Positions 1 to 9,291 of a DNA stretch of 44,837 bases are shown in pieces (within the stretch, counting starts at the first letter, position 1; every line of letters starts with the position of its first letter). The position numbers were made by a program, and so were the translations under genes. Source of the stretch: an uncultured Polaribacter sp. (GTDB lineage: Bacteria; Bacteroidota; Bacteroidia; Flavobacteriales; Flavobacteriaceae); assembly GCA_913020555.1 (NCBI GenBank), contig CAJWAC010000011.1, positions 1 through 44,837 of the forward strand, in the 5' to 3' direction. The notes beneath the pieces were generated by a model that was not told where the DNA came from, did no database searches, and saw only the letters and a list, made by a program, of their open reading frames with translations.

Positions 1-68
1 ATTTTTTTGATTATCAAACTTATACAAAACAATACTTTAAAATCGATGTCAAATTTTACGAGATAATA

Positions 69-76
69 TATATTTG
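69..76 (+). promoter_or_regulatory. -7 promoter element upstream of secDF
   Basis: TATATTTG matches the Bacteroidota -7 consensus TAnnTTTG exactly and lies 36 bases before the secDF start codon. I see no clear TTG at the expected -33 distance, so only half of the promoter is supported. Confidence 0.6.
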
Positions 77-112
77 CTCGTTTTAAAAATTTGAACAAAA
101 ATAAATAATAAA

Positions 113-3103
113 ATGCAAAACAAAGGACTTATCAAATTGTTCGCAATCCTTTTTGGATTGGTCAGTTTATACCAATTATCATTCACATTCTTAGCAAATA
201 AGGTTGAGGATGATGCCGTAGCATATTCCAACAATAGAGCTACAGAAAACAACTCAGCTAGAGAAAAAGCTAGTTTTGAAAGAAAATATCTAGATAGTGT
301 TGCTAATAAAAACGTTATTGAATTGGGCGTTGCAGAATACACTTATAATGATGTAAAAGACAAAGAAATGAATCTTGGTCTAGATTTAAGAGGTGGTATT
401 AATGCTATTTTACAAGTATCTGTAAAAGAAGTTTTAAAAAGTTTGGCTAACGATTCTAAGAATGAAGCTTTTAACACAGCCTTAGAAGCTGCAGATATTA
501 AATTAAGAGAGAGTAACGAGAATTACTTAGACTTATTTTTTGAAGAATTTGAAAAGGTAGCAGGAGATACAAAATTAAGTAATCCTTCTATTTTTGGAAC
601 AAAAGCATTAAGTGAAAAAATATCTTTTGATGAAGAAAATGCTACTGTAAAAGTAACTTTACAAGAAGAAATTAACAGTTCTATTATAACTACATTAGAA
701 GTATTAAGAAGTAGAATTGACAAGTTTGGAGTATCCTCTCCAAAAATTCAAAGAATTGGAAATTCAGGTAGAATTCAAATTGAATTGCCAGGAGCAAAAG
801 ATATTGATCGTGTTTCAAAATTAATTACCAGTAAAGCTGAATTACAATTTTGGGAAGTGCACTCAAATGCAGAAGTACAAAATTTCTTCTTTGCTGCAAA
901 CGCAAAAGTTGCTGAATTATTAAAAGATGATTCTGTTTTAGAGCAAGAAAAAGATACTACTAAAAAAGATGATATTGACGATTTACTTGGTGAAGAAGTA
1001 GATTCTACCAAAGTTCAGAAAAATTTATTTACCTATGTGCGACCGAATATTGCGCAAAGTCAACAACAGTTGAGCTCTTTAGTGGCGTCTGCTAAAGTAT
1101 CTGATACAGCAATGGTGAACGAATTATTAGCAAAAAAAGAAGTAAAAGCATTACTATCATCTGAAATAAAATACGCAAAATTTCTTTGGGACTACAAGCC
1201 ATTTGATAAAACAGGTGCTAATGATGATGATTCAGATCAAGAAATTGGTTTATATGCAATTAAAGGAAGTAGAACAGGTAAAGCAAATATTGAAGGCGAT
1301 GTAATCTTAGATGCTTCACAAGTATTTGACCAATTGAATAAGCCAGAGGTTAGTATGACAATGAATAGTTCTGGTACTAAACAATGGGCAAAAATGACTG
1401 CTGATAATGTGGGTAGTTTTGTAGCAGTAGTTCTAGACGACTATGTATACACCGCTCCATCTGTAAACCAAGCGATTACTGGAGGAAGAACTTCTATTTC
1501 TGGAGGAAGTATGACTGTAGCAGAAGCAGAAGATATTGCAACTGTATTAAAAGCGGGTAAATTACCAGCTGCTGCAAGAATGATTCAAGCACAAATTGTT
1601 GGGCCATCTTTAGGACAAGAAGCTATTGATGCTTCGTTTATCTCATTTGGTTTGGCAATTATTTTAGTTTTGTTATGGATGATTTTATATTATGGTAAAG
1701 CTGGTTTGTATGCAGATATTGCTTTAGTAGTAAACATTTTATTCATCTTCGGAATTTTAGCCTCGTTTGGCGCTGTACTAACTTTACCAGGTATTGCAGG
1801 TATCATCTTAACAATTGGTATGTCTGTAGATGCTAACGTAATTATCTTTGAAAGAATCAAAGAAGGTTTATTTAAAAAGAAAGGTTTAAAACAATCTGTT
1901 GAAGAAGGATTTAGTTTTAAAGGTGCATTATCTGCAATTATAGATGCAAATATCACCACTTTCTTAACAGGTATCATTTTATATGTGTTTGGCACAGGAC
2001 CAATTAAAGGTTTTGCATTAACATTAATGATTGGTATTCTAACATCATTATTCACAGCCGTATTTATTACTCGTATTTTAATTGATGGTGCTGTAAACAA
2101 AGGTGCAAACTTAACTTTCAATACATCAATTTCTAAAGGATGGTTCCAAAATATCAACGTAGAATTCTTAAAGAAACGTAAAATTGCTTACGTAATTTCG
2201 GGAGCAATTATAATTGCTGGTATTGTGTCTATTTTCTCAATAGGTTTAAAGCAAGGTGTAGACTTTAAAGGAGGGCGTTCTTATGTTGTTCGTTTTGATC
2301 AAGATATGAATGCAACAGAAGTTGCAGGAAATTTAAAAGATGTCTTTGGTACTGCTCCAGAAGTAAAAACTTATGGTGAATCAAACCAGCTTAAAATTAC
2401 AACTGTTTATAAAATTGAAGAGGAAGGTGTAGAAGTTGATGAAGAAGTTCAAAGTACTTTATATACTGGATTAAAATCTTATTTAGGTGATACAACTTAT
2501 GAAAACTTTAAGCCTGGTTTTGAAAAACAAGGAGCAGGAGTTATGAGTTCAATTAAGGTAGAGCCAACAATTGCAGATGATATTAAAACATCAGCTTTAT
2601 ATGCCGTATTTGGCTCTTTATTGGTAGTTTTCTTATACATCTTATTGCGTTTTAGAAAAGTATCATATTCTATAGGTGCCGTAGTAGCGGTTTTCCACGA
2701 TGTATTAATTGTATTAGGTGTATTCTCTATTACATATAGTTTTATGCCATTTGATATGGAAATAGGGCAATCATTTATAGCCGCCTTACTTACGGTTGTC
2801 GGTTACTCTTTGAATGATACCGTGGTTATTTTTGATAGAATTAGAGAATTTGCAGGCGTTAATACCAAATCAAAATACAGTGAAGTAGTAGATAAAGCAT
2901 TAAGTTCTACTTTAGGAAGAACCATCAATACATCATTTACTACTTTATTAGTAATGATTATTATTTTCATTTTTGGTGGAGACTCCATTAAAGGATTTAT
3001 GTTTGCTTTAATTGTTGGTGTTGCAGTAGGTACGTATTCCTCTTTATTTGTAGCAACTCCAATTATGTTTGATACTACAAAAAAAGAAGACGAAAATAAA
3101 TAA
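113..3103 (+). CDS. secDF: SecDF fusion, protein export membrane protein
   Basis: Accessory part of the Sec translocon: it uses the proton gradient to pull secreted proteins out of SecYEG on the periplasmic side. At 996 residues it is SecD and SecF in one chain, the usual Bacteroidota arrangement. An N-terminal membrane segment (about residues 8-28) is followed by the SecD motif DLRGG at 91-95, a long periplasmic region, and a block of membrane helices from about residue 498. The SecF half starts near residue 690 with its own helix and the motif DFKGG at 717-721, and ends in a second helix bundle. The region around residues 285-300 is acidic and low in complexity, a lineage-specific insertion in the periplasmic part. 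The gene stands alone, with a -7 box before it and a strong hairpin after it. Confidence 0.97.
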   Translation: MQNKGLIKLFAILFGLVSLYQLSFTFLANKVEDDAVAYSNNRATENNSAREKASFERKYLDSVANKNVIELGVAEYTYNDVKDKEMNLGLDLRGGINAILQVSVKEVLKSLANDSKNEAFNTALEAADIKLRESNENYLDLFFEEFEKVAGDTKLSNPSIFGTKALSEKISFDEENATVKVTLQEEINSSIITTLEVLRSRIDKFGVSSPKIQRIGNSGRIQIELPGAKDIDRVSKLITSKAELQFWEVHSNAEVQNFFFAANAKVAELLKDDSVLEQEKDTTKKDDIDDLLGEEVDSTKVQKNLFTYVRPNIAQSQQQLSSLVASAKVSDTAMVNELLAKKEVKALLSSEIKYAKFLWDYKPFDKTGANDDDSDQEIGLYAIKGSRTGKANIEGDVILDASQVFDQLNKPEVSMTMNSSGTKQWAKMTADNVGSFVAVVLDDYVYTAPSVNQAITGGRTSISGGSMTVAEAEDIATVLKAGKLPAAARMIQAQIVGPSLGQEAIDASFISFGLAIILVLLWMILYYGKAGLYADIALVVNILFIFGILASFGAVLTLPGIAGIILTIGMSVDANVIIFERIKEGLFKKKGLKQSVEEGFSFKGALSAIIDANITTFLTGIILYVFGTGPIKGFALTLMIGILTSLFTAVFITRILIDGAVNKGANLTFNTSISKGWFQNINVEFLKKRKIAYVISGAIIIAGIVSIFSIGLKQGVDFKGGRSYVVRFDQDMNATEVAGNLKDVFGTAPEVKTYGESNQLKITTVYKIEEEGVEVDEEVQSTLYTGLKSYLGDTTYENFKPGFEKQGAGVMSSIKVEPTIADDIKTSALYAVFGSLLVVFLYILLRFRKVSYSIGAVVAVFHDVLIVLGVFSITYSFMPFDMEIGQSFIAALLTVVGYSLNDTVVIFDRIREFAGVNTKSKYSEVVDKALSSTLGRTINTSFTTLLVMIIIFIFGGDSIKGFMFALIVGVAVGTYSSLFVATPIMFDTTKKEDENK

Positions 3104-3139
3104 TGTTAAGCTAAACTTGCTTTAGCATATTCAAATTTT

Positions 3140-3177
3140 AAAACCGTTTTGAGAATAAAATCAAAACGGTTTTTTTG
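3140..3177 (+). terminator. Rho-independent terminator after secDF
   Basis: A 13-bp perfect stem (AAAACCGTTTTGA pairing with TCAAAACGGTTTT), an 8-base loop and a run of T. It lies 37 bases after the secDF stop. Confidence 0.9.
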
Positions 3178-3238
3178 TTAAAATGATGTATTCCTTTAAG
3201 GATTCAAAAACCTTGTAGGTATTTATCTTTTAGACCAT

Positions 3239-3246
3239 TATATTTG
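3239..3246 (+). promoter_or_regulatory. -7 promoter element upstream of hpt-adk
   Basis: TATATTTG is an exact match to TAnnTTTG, 62 bases before the start codon and downstream of the secDF terminator. The nearest TTG is at 3213-3215, which leaves a spacer of 23, longer than usual. The leader between the box and the gene has no obvious structure. Confidence 0.65.
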
Positions 3247-3308
3247 CACTCTCTAATTGAGAGTACAAAATTAATATCATTATTTATAATTTGAAAACAA
3301 AACTATAA

Positions 3309-4427
3309 ATGAACATTATAAAACTACATGATTTATACTTTAAGCCTTATATCAATAAGGCTAAACTTGATATAATTGTTAATCATTTAGCAAAACAAGT
3401 AAAAGCTGATTTACCTAAAGATGAAGTACCAATTTTTGTAGGAATTTTAAATGGATGTTTTTTATTTGCTGCAGATTTTATAAGAGCTTATAAAGGAAAT
3501 TGTGAAATTTCTTTTGTAAAACTAGCTTCATATGAAGGAACTTCTTCTTCTGAAAAAATAAAAAATCTAGTAGGTATTAATGAAGATTTAACTGGCAGAA
3601 CTGTGATTATCTTAGAAGATATTATTGATACAGGTGCCACACTCCAAGAAATTTATAATATTTTTAAATATAAAAATGTAAAGCAGTTAAAAGTGGCTAC
3701 TTTATTTTTTAAGCCAGATGTATTTAAAAAAGAATTACCAATAGATTATATTGGCCATAGTATAGAAGATAAATTTATTGTTGGATATGGTTTAGACTAT
3801 GATGGTTTAGGCAGAAATTATCCAGAAATATACCAACTAACACAACAACCTAAAATGAAAAATATCGTATTATTTGGCCCTCCAGGAGCGGGAAAAGGAA
3901 CACAAGCAGAATTTTTAAAGGATATGTATAATTTAGTACATATTTCTACAGGCGATGTGTTTCGTTTCAATATCAAAAATGAAACAGAGCTCGGTTTATT
4001 AGCCAAAAAATATATGGATGAAGGCGATTTAGTACCTGATAAGGTAACTATAAATATGCTAAAAGCTGAAGTAGAGAAAAATGCAGATGCTAATGGTTTT
4101 ATTTTTGATGGTTTTCCAAGAACAGAATCTCAAGCAGAAGCTCTAGATGCTTTCTTGGCAGATAAAGGTGAGCAAATTAATGCAATGGTTGCCTTAGAAG
4201 TTCCTGAAAACACTTTGGTAACTCGTTTATTAGAAAGAGGCAAAACAAGCGGAAGAACCGATGATACTGACGAAACTAAAATTAGAAATCGTTTTAATGA
4301 ATACAATACAAAAACAGCGATTTTAAAAGAATATTTTGAAAGTCAAGATAAATATTATGGCATTAACGGAGTGGGTTCTATAGAAGATATTACTAAAAGA
4401 ATTTCAGAAGTATTTGATAAGCTATAA
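3309..4427 (+). CDS. adk: Fused hypoxanthine phosphoribosyltransferase - adenylate kinase
   Basis: Two purine enzymes in one 372-residue chain. Residues 1-180 are a hypoxanthine phosphoribosyltransferase, which salvages hypoxanthine or guanine with PRPP; the PRPP loop VIILEDIIDTGAT is at 99-111. From Met183 the chain is an adenylate kinase, which interconverts AMP and ATP with two ADP. It has the P-loop GPPGAGKGTQ at 190-199, STGD soon after, and DGFPRT in the AMP-binding part. The lid (RGKTSGRTDDTDE) is short and lacks the zinc cysteines of long-lid bacterial enzymes. There is no stop or frameshift at the junction, and only a few residues link the domains. Met183 aligns with the start of stand-alone adenylate kinases, so internal initiation is possible. 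obgE follows 76 bases later, probably on the same transcript. Confidence 0.95.
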   Translation: MNIIKLHDLYFKPYINKAKLDIIVNHLAKQVKADLPKDEVPIFVGILNGCFLFAADFIRAYKGNCEISFVKLASYEGTSSSEKIKNLVGINEDLTGRTVIILEDIIDTGATLQEIYNIFKYKNVKQLKVATLFFKPDVFKKELPIDYIGHSIEDKFIVGYGLDYDGLGRNYPEIYQLTQQPKMKNIVLFGPPGAGKGTQAEFLKDMYNLVHISTGDVFRFNIKNETELGLLAKKYMDEGDLVPDKVTINMLKAEVEKNADANGFIFDGFPRTESQAEALDAFLADKGEQINAMVALEVPENTLVTRLLERGKTSGRTDDTDETKIRNRFNEYNTKTAILKEYFESQDKYYGINGVGSIEDITKRISEVFDKL

Positions 4428-4503
4428 CTAGTTTAACTATGTATTTGTTTATTAGCTCAAATACTTGTAAACTTTTACATAAATAAACACACAAACAGAA
4501 AAA

Positions 4504-5493
4504 ATGACTGAAGGAAATTTCGTTGACTACATAAAAATATTTGCTTCTTCTGGAAAAGGTGGGCAAGGTTCTGCGCATTTACATAGAGAAAAGTACATTA
4601 CTAAAGGTGGCCCTGATGGTGGCGATGGCGGACGTGGAGGACACATCATTTTACGTGGTGATAAAAATATGTGGACGTTATTTCACCTAAAGTTTAAACG
4701 TCATTTTAGAGCAGAAGGTGGTGGTGCAGGAAGCAAAAGTAGAAGTTCTGGTGCAGATGGAGAAGATATTTATATTGATGTACCATTAGGTACAATTATA
4801 AGAGATGCAGATACTGATGAAATTTTGTATGAAATTACTGAAAATCAAAAAGAAGTAATTCTTTTGCCAGGTGGAAAAGGTGGCCTTGGAAACTGGAATT
4901 TTAAATCATCTACAAATCAAACTCCTAGATATGCACAACCAGGAATGGATGGCTTAGATGGTTGGTTTAGAATTGAATTGAAACTTTTAGCCGATGTTGG
5001 TTTAGTAGGTTTTCCAAATGCTGGAAAATCTACACTTTTATCCGTAATTACTGCTGCAAAACCAAAAATTGCAGATTATGCATTTACTACCTTAAAACCA
5101 AATTTAGGAATTGTAGAACATAGAAATCATCAAACTTTTGTGATGGCAGACATTCCAGGAATTATAGAAGGAGCAGCTGAAGGAAAAGGTTTAGGACATC
5201 GTTTTTTAAGACATATAGAACGTAACTCTGCCTTATTATTTTTGATTCCTGCAGATTCTGATGACATCAATAAAGAGTACGAAATATTATTAAACGAACT
5301 CAAGAAACACAATCCTGAGTTATTAGATAAAGATAGGTTATTAGCAATTTCTAAAACAGATATGTTAGATGATGAGCTGAAAACAGAAATTAAAGCCGAA
5401 TTGCCAAAGGGTGTTGAGGCTTTATTTATTTCTTCTGTGGCTCAAATTGGTTTACAAGAATTGAAAGACAAACTTTGGGGAATGTTAAATTAA
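4504..5493 (+). CDS. obgE: Obg family GTPase
   Basis: Essential ribosome-associated GTPase acting in late 50S assembly and linked to the stringent response. Residues 1-158 form the Obg fold, recognisable by the glycine-rich run [13 protein letters not shown] at 34-46 and [11 protein letters not shown] at 121-131. The G domain follows: P-loop GFPNAGKS at 169-176, DIPG at 216-219, and SKTD at 283-286 where most GTPases have NKxD. At 329 residues it has no C-terminal OCT domain, normal for this phylum. The start fits the family. The last four bases overlap the end of the convergent lipoprotein gene, and I see no terminator hairpin between them. Confidence 0.96.
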   Translation: MTEGNFVDYIKIFASSGKGGQGSAHLHREKYITKGGPDGGDGGRGGHIILRGDKNMWTLFHLKFKRHFRAEGGGAGSKSRSSGADGEDIYIDVPLGTIIRDADTDEILYEITENQKEVILLPGGKGGLGNWNFKSSTNQTPRYAQPGMDGLDGWFRIELKLLADVGLVGFPNAGKSTLLSVITAAKPKIADYAFTTLKPNLGIVEHRNHQTFVMADIPGIIEGAAEGKGLGHRFLRHIERNSALLFLIPADSDDINKEYEILLNELKKHNPELLDKDRLLAISKTDMLDDELKTEIKAELPKGVEALFISSVAQIGLQELKDKLWGMLN

Positions 5494-5960
5494 TCTTTTA
5501 AAAATATTCTAATAGGCAATTGGTATTTTGTAGACACCTTGTATCTTTTTTTTATAGCAGGAAAAATTATTGGTAAATCCATAATAGAAAGAGCAATTAA
5601 ACTATCTAATTTAGGCAATTGCTTTTTTATATTTTCTGAAGATTGAATTGAATCTAAAATAATCTTACCTGTGGCATCAATAATCAAATCTACATAAACA
5701 GTTTCATTGATAGCATCTTTTATGTTAAATTGATGTTTTAACAGCTCACCTCCTATTTTTTGATGTATCGTTTTGCGAAAACAATCTGACTTTAACGCCT
5801 TATCAAAAATAGAATCACATACTTTGAATGATGGTGAAGTATCTACAGACGTAAAATTAACAAGAGTATCAATAGTCTCTAAATCCTCTTTTTTAGTGAA
5901 TGAAAGTTTATCGCACGAAGTGATAAAAATCAACAATAACAAAAAAGGAGTTAAACGCAT
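5490..5960 (-). CDS. Small lipoprotein with TonB-like C-terminal domain
   Basis: A 156-residue predicted lipoprotein. The N-terminus is a short signal peptide with a lipobox ending in FITSC (Cys16) followed by Asp, which in Bacteroidota leaves open whether it is sorted to the outer membrane. The C-terminal half (about 85-156) alternates strands and helices like the TonB C-terminal fold: [14 protein letters not shown], a helix, a proline-containing segment, and a final strand LPIRIFL. A related pattern ends the M56 peptidase encoded upstream. It lies 47 bases after the TPR gene in the same direction, so it may be the last gene of the BlaI operon. The TonB-like assignment is by pattern, not by a strong motif. 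No function is known. Confidence 0.65.
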   Translation of the reverse strand: MRLTPFLLLLIFITSCDKLSFTKKEDLETIDTLVNFTSVDTSPSFKVCDSIFDKALKSDCFRKTIHQKIGGELLKHQFNIKDAINETVYVDLIIDATGKIILDSIQSSENIKKQLPKLDSLIALSIMDLPIIFPAIKKRYKVSTKYQLPIRIFLKD

Positions 5961-6007
5961 AAATTAGTTTCTAATCAATGCGTGAATTTACTAAATTTTA
6001 CTGAATC

Positions 6008-7258
6008 CTATTTTAAAGTCTCACCTTTTATAAAGTACTCTTTTTTAATATCTTTTATCCTTCTTTTTACAAAAGCATCAATTACCAAATCTTTCTCGTA
6101 AAAAGTCTCTATATATTTTATATAGAGTTTGTATGCTATTTTTTTATCTTTATAATAATCATCTGATAATTTTGCCCATTGGTACAATACCTTATAATTT
6201 CTTCTATTTTCTTTAAAAGCTTCTTCGTAAGCACTAAGCGCTTGTTTTGGTTGTGATTTTTTCAAAAATACATTTCCTAATCCAAAATATTCTTCATCTC
6301 GCTTTTCTTTTCCTATGTAAGTTGCCATCATATAATTAAAAGTAGCAGTTGTATAATCTTCTTCAATCATTGCAATGTGCCCCAAAAAGGTTTTCGCTTT
6401 AAAATTTTCTCTATCCATTGCATAGAGTTTATTGAAGTATTTTTTAGCTTTATCTAAACTGTCCAATTTAAAATACATTCTCCCTAACATAGATGTACTA
6501 TAAGTATCTTTTCTATCAATGGTATCTAAATTTAGTAAAAGAGGAATTGCTTCCTTATAGTTTTTATCCTTATAAAGTTGATTCACTTTCAACTTATTCA
6601 ATTCAATATGGTTTTTATTGATAGCCAAACCTTTACCTGTAAATAACTGCGTAGAATCTACATCTTTTAACTTATTAAAACTATTAGCCAACCTTGCAAT
6701 CGCCTTTAAATCCAAAGAATCCTTTTTATACGTATCTAACAAACTATTAATCATTGGATCTCTTTTGCCATTTAAAGCATAAGACAAGGCTAAATAGTAG
6801 GAATAATTGGCATTGGTTTTGTCATTTTCTATCAAATATTTAAAGCAAGTAATTGCCTTTTCAGGTTTCTTATTAGTGATGTATAACTTCCCTAATTTAT
6901 ATTTTAACACCAAGTTTAAAGAATCTTTTTCTAAAATTTCCTCGTAAATTACAATGGCTTTTTTAGATTGTTTTAGAGAACGATAATTCTTAGCCAACTT
7001 TAATTTTGTGCTATAATTTTCTTTAAATGTTAACGCCAGTTCATAATATTCGCTTGCTTTTTTAAAATTATCTATAGCTTCATAAATGTTAGCTTTTTTA
7101 ACGTTTGATAAAAATGAGGCTTCCATTTTATCTAAAGTTAATAACGCCATTTTATATCTGCCAATTGCAAACAAACTGTCTGATAAAGCAAAAGTTGAAG
7201 TCTGAGCTTCAACTTTTAGAACTGCACCAATACACAGGAACAAAATTATCTTTTTCAT
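6008..7258 (-). CDS. Secreted tetratricopeptide-repeat protein
   Basis: A 416-residue protein with a signal peptide (MKKIILFLCIGAVLKVEAQ, cleaved after Ala18 or Gln19) and helical repeats through nearly all of the rest. Repeats show the TPR spacing, for example KYKLGKLYITNKKPEKAITCFKY and GLGNVFLKKSQPKQALSAYEE, separated by 30-40 residues. It therefore probably acts as a periplasmic or outer-membrane-associated scaffold. The start codon is 9 bases after the M56 peptidase stop, which argues for co-translation with it. The partner cannot be read from the sequence; the operon suggests a role in the signal path of the BlaI-M56 pair. Confidence 0.8.
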   Translation of the reverse strand: MKKIILFLCIGAVLKVEAQTSTFALSDSLFAIGRYKMALLTLDKMEASFLSNVKKANIYEAIDNFKKASEYYELALTFKENYSTKLKLAKNYRSLKQSKKAIVIYEEILEKDSLNLVLKYKLGKLYITNKKPEKAITCFKYLIENDKTNANYSYYLALSYALNGKRDPMINSLLDTYKKDSLDLKAIARLANSFNKLKDVDSTQLFTGKGLAINKNHIELNKLKVNQLYKDKNYKEAIPLLLNLDTIDRKDTYSTSMLGRMYFKLDSLDKAKKYFNKLYAMDRENFKAKTFLGHIAMIEEDYTTATFNYMMATYIGKEKRDEEYFGLGNVFLKKSQPKQALSAYEEAFKENRRNYKVLYQWAKLSDDYYKDKKIAYKLYIKYIETFYEKDLVIDAFVKRRIKDIKKEYFIKGETLK

Positions 7259-7267
7259 AGGTTCTTT

Positions 7268-8806
7268 TTATTCTACATTAATGCTTAATGGTATTGAGTA
7301 ATTTACAGTAACCAATTCACCTTTATGTTCTCCAGGAATCATTTTAGGTAATGTTTGCATTACTGATAAAACTTCTTCCTTAATCTGCTTATGAGGAGCC
7401 CTTGCTTTTACATCAATGATATCTCCGTTTTTATCTATTTTAAAAGCGATAAATATTCTTTTTTTACCAGTTTTTAAACCTAAAGTATTTACCAGTTCCA
7501 TATTAAAATTCTTTACAAAATGTTTTTGAACCATTAATGAAAAACATTTTTTATCTCCTTCTTCACAACCCGGAAAAACAGGAGATTTATCTATAGTTCT
7601 AAATGAAATTTCTTCTGTTTCTACTTCCTTTTTTAATTTGTCAAAATTTATAATAATTCCAATGATATTTCTACCATTTTCACCTTTAAATAATTTTGGT
7701 TCGAAATTATCTTTGTATTCCGAAGTAATTTTATTGGTCTCTTTTAGTTTATTATCAAATTCATTTTTTTCTTCATTTGTTAAATCATTATAAGTAATTT
7801 CTTTCCATTTTGGCATTTTTGTACCCATATAAAAATCTAAATAGGTTTCTTTAGTTCCTTTTGATTTTTCCAATTTAGTATCATTACCAATTTGACTATA
7901 AAAAGTACTTAATTCTTTTTTATTTGTAGCCAATTCACTTGAGGAATTCTCTGAACAGGCACTATAAAATAACATACTTACTAATAATGGAATCATTACT
8001 AAATATTTTAATTGATTCATTTTTTGGGATTGCTTTTTTGTAATCATAGTAATTCTTTTTTTAATTAAAGTTTTTTTATAAAATTGATTGATAAATGCGA
8101 TGTTTTCAACCTGAAAAAAGTTAGATAGTAAATTATTGATATAACCCTCTTTGGTTTCTGACGCTGCAACAACTGCATCTGAAATATATTCATGTATTAA
8201 AGTGATTCTCTTTTGATAAAAATAAATCATTGGGTTAAACCACATTGCAATTTTTAGAAACTCAAAAAACAGTAAATCAAAAGAATGTTTTTGTTTTGCA
8301 TGCACCAATTCGTGTTGAATTACTTTTTCTTTTTGGTTTGCTTTAATTTCTTTTCCTAAAAAAATGTAATTAAAAAATGAAAATGCTTTGCTCTGTTTTG
8401 GCAATAATATCAATTTAAATTTTGATTCTTTAACCATCTCGTTACTGCGAATTAAATTCACAATCTTCATCAACTTTACTAAAAATAATATAGAGCACAC
8501 AACCACACCAACGCAAAATAAAATCTGAATATAATTTACAGAAATTGCTAAATCCTGCGTTTTTAAAGTAGCTGTAATCACTTTTTCTGGTGATAAAAAA
8601 ATCTCTGGTAGCTGAACAATAAAATCTTGGGAGACTGATTTTTGAAAAGTAGGTATTTTTATCAACGGAATAATAAATGATAAAATTGGAGTACCTAACA
8701 AATACCATCTGTTTTTGGTGAAAAAGGTTTCTTTACTTAAAAAGAAGTCATAAACGGCCAAGAATAACACTTGGTACAATATGACTTGGAGTATATAATT
8801 TACCAT
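7268..8806 (-). CDS. M56 family (BlaR1/MecR1-like) membrane metallopeptidase with TonB-like C-terminus
   Basis: A membrane-embedded zinc peptidase of the type that senses an envelope signal and relieves repression by a BlaI-type repressor. Helices lie at about 1-20, 34-50 and 92-112. The zinc motif HELVH is at 165-169, and Glu206 in ITLIHEYISDA is the likely third ligand. A fourth helix at about 268-285 places the rest in the periplasm. Instead of the penicillin-binding domain of true BlaR1, the tail (about 405-512) has the strand-helix-strand pattern of TonB C-terminal domains, starting at VFPGCEEGDKKC. So the signal is probably not a beta-lactam bound by a PBP-like sensor. The gene begins 2 bases after the repressor gene and is followed closely by the TPR gene. 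Confidence 0.88.
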   Translation of the reverse strand: MVNYILQVILYQVLFLAVYDFFLSKETFFTKNRWYLLGTPILSFIIPLIKIPTFQKSVSQDFIVQLPEIFLSPEKVITATLKTQDLAISVNYIQILFCVGVVVCSILFLVKLMKIVNLIRSNEMVKESKFKLILLPKQSKAFSFFNYIFLGKEIKANQKEKVIQHELVHAKQKHSFDLLFFEFLKIAMWFNPMIYFYQKRITLIHEYISDAVVAASETKEGYINNLLSNFFQVENIAFINQFYKKTLIKKRITMITKKQSQKMNQLKYLVMIPLLVSMLFYSACSENSSSELATNKKELSTFYSQIGNDTKLEKSKGTKETYLDFYMGTKMPKWKEITYNDLTNEEKNEFDNKLKETNKITSEYKDNFEPKLFKGENGRNIIGIIINFDKLKKEVETEEISFRTIDKSPVFPGCEEGDKKCFSLMVQKHFVKNFNMELVNTLGLKTGKKRIFIAFKIDKNGDIIDVKARAPHKQIKEEVLSVMQTLPKMIPGEHKGELVTVNYSIPLSINVE

Positions 8807-8808
8807 AA

Positions 8809-9171
8809 TTATTTCTTTTTATTAATGTCTTTTAAAATAGATTCCAATTCTGTAATATCCATTTTATTTTCTTTTACAAAAAAGGAAACCATACTTTTAA
8901 ACGATCCATTAAAATAACCATTCATTAACTTATGTAAACTTTGGTTGCTATAACTTTCTCTATCAATTAATGGATAATAATTATACCCTCTACCTTCTGG
9001 CTTATGCCCAACAAAATCTTTTGTTTCCAAAATTCTTATAATTGTAGACACTGTATTGTATGCTGGTTTTGGCTCTGGTAATTTTTCAATAACTTCTTTT
9101 ACTGAAGCTTCTTGTAAATTCCATAAAACTTGCATGATCTGTTCTTCTGCCTTTGTTAATTGTTTGCTCAT
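8809..9171 (-). CDS. BlaI/MecI/CopY family transcriptional repressor
   Basis: A 120-residue winged-helix repressor of the penicillinase-repressor family. The N-terminus (about 1-75) carries the recognisable pattern LTKAEEQIMQVLWNL, then VKEVIEKLP, AYNTVSTIIRILETK and a wing with GHKPEGRGYNYYP. The C-terminal 45 residues are the dimerisation helices and include the region cleaved in BlaI and MecI. It is the first gene of the operon, 2 bases ahead of the M56 peptidase that would inactivate it. Three matching operator sites lie directly upstream, one ending 4 bases from the start codon, so it almost certainly represses its own operon. Confidence 0.93.
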   Translation of the reverse strand: MSKQLTKAEEQIMQVLWNLQEASVKEVIEKLPEPKPAYNTVSTIIRILETKDFVGHKPEGRGYNYYPLIDRESYSNQSLHKLMNGYFNGSFKSMVSFFVKENKMDITELESILKDINKKK

Positions 9172-9175
9172 ATAT

Positions 9176-9243
9176 AACTAAATGTTTAGTTTAACGATAC
9201 AAATATAACTAAAAAATTAGTTTAAACTAATTTTTTAGTTATA
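9176..9243 (-). promoter_or_regulatory. Three BlaI-type operators, two forming a 40-bp perfect palindrome
   Basis: Three 16-bp sites of the form AACTAA-N4-TTAGTT lie at 9176-9191, 9207-9222 and 9225-9240. The last two are abutting copies whose centres mirror each other, so that 9204-9243 is one perfect 40-bp palindrome. The first lies in the leader of the repressor gene. The sites bracket the -7 box at 9200-9207, so bound repressor would block RNA polymerase. Binding by the adjacent BlaI protein is inferred from position. Confidence 0.85.
9200..9207 (-). promoter_or_regulatory. -7 element of the blaI-M56 operon
   Basis: On the minus strand this reads TATATTTG, an exact TAnnTTTG match, 28 bases before the repressor start codon and between two operator sites. 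Confidence 0.7.
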
Positions 9244-9291
9244 AATATGTAACAAAATACAATTCATCTCGTCAAATAGATAAATAATCTT

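Noticed and set aside
1690..2157. 155-residue reading frame opposite secDF
   Set aside because: It is the complement of a strongly conserved gene; no promoter or family pattern supports it.
4441..4464. GTATTTG/CAAATAC hairpin between hpt-adk and obgE as a terminator
   Set aside because: Only 7 bp and no T-run after it; the genes may well be co-transcribed.
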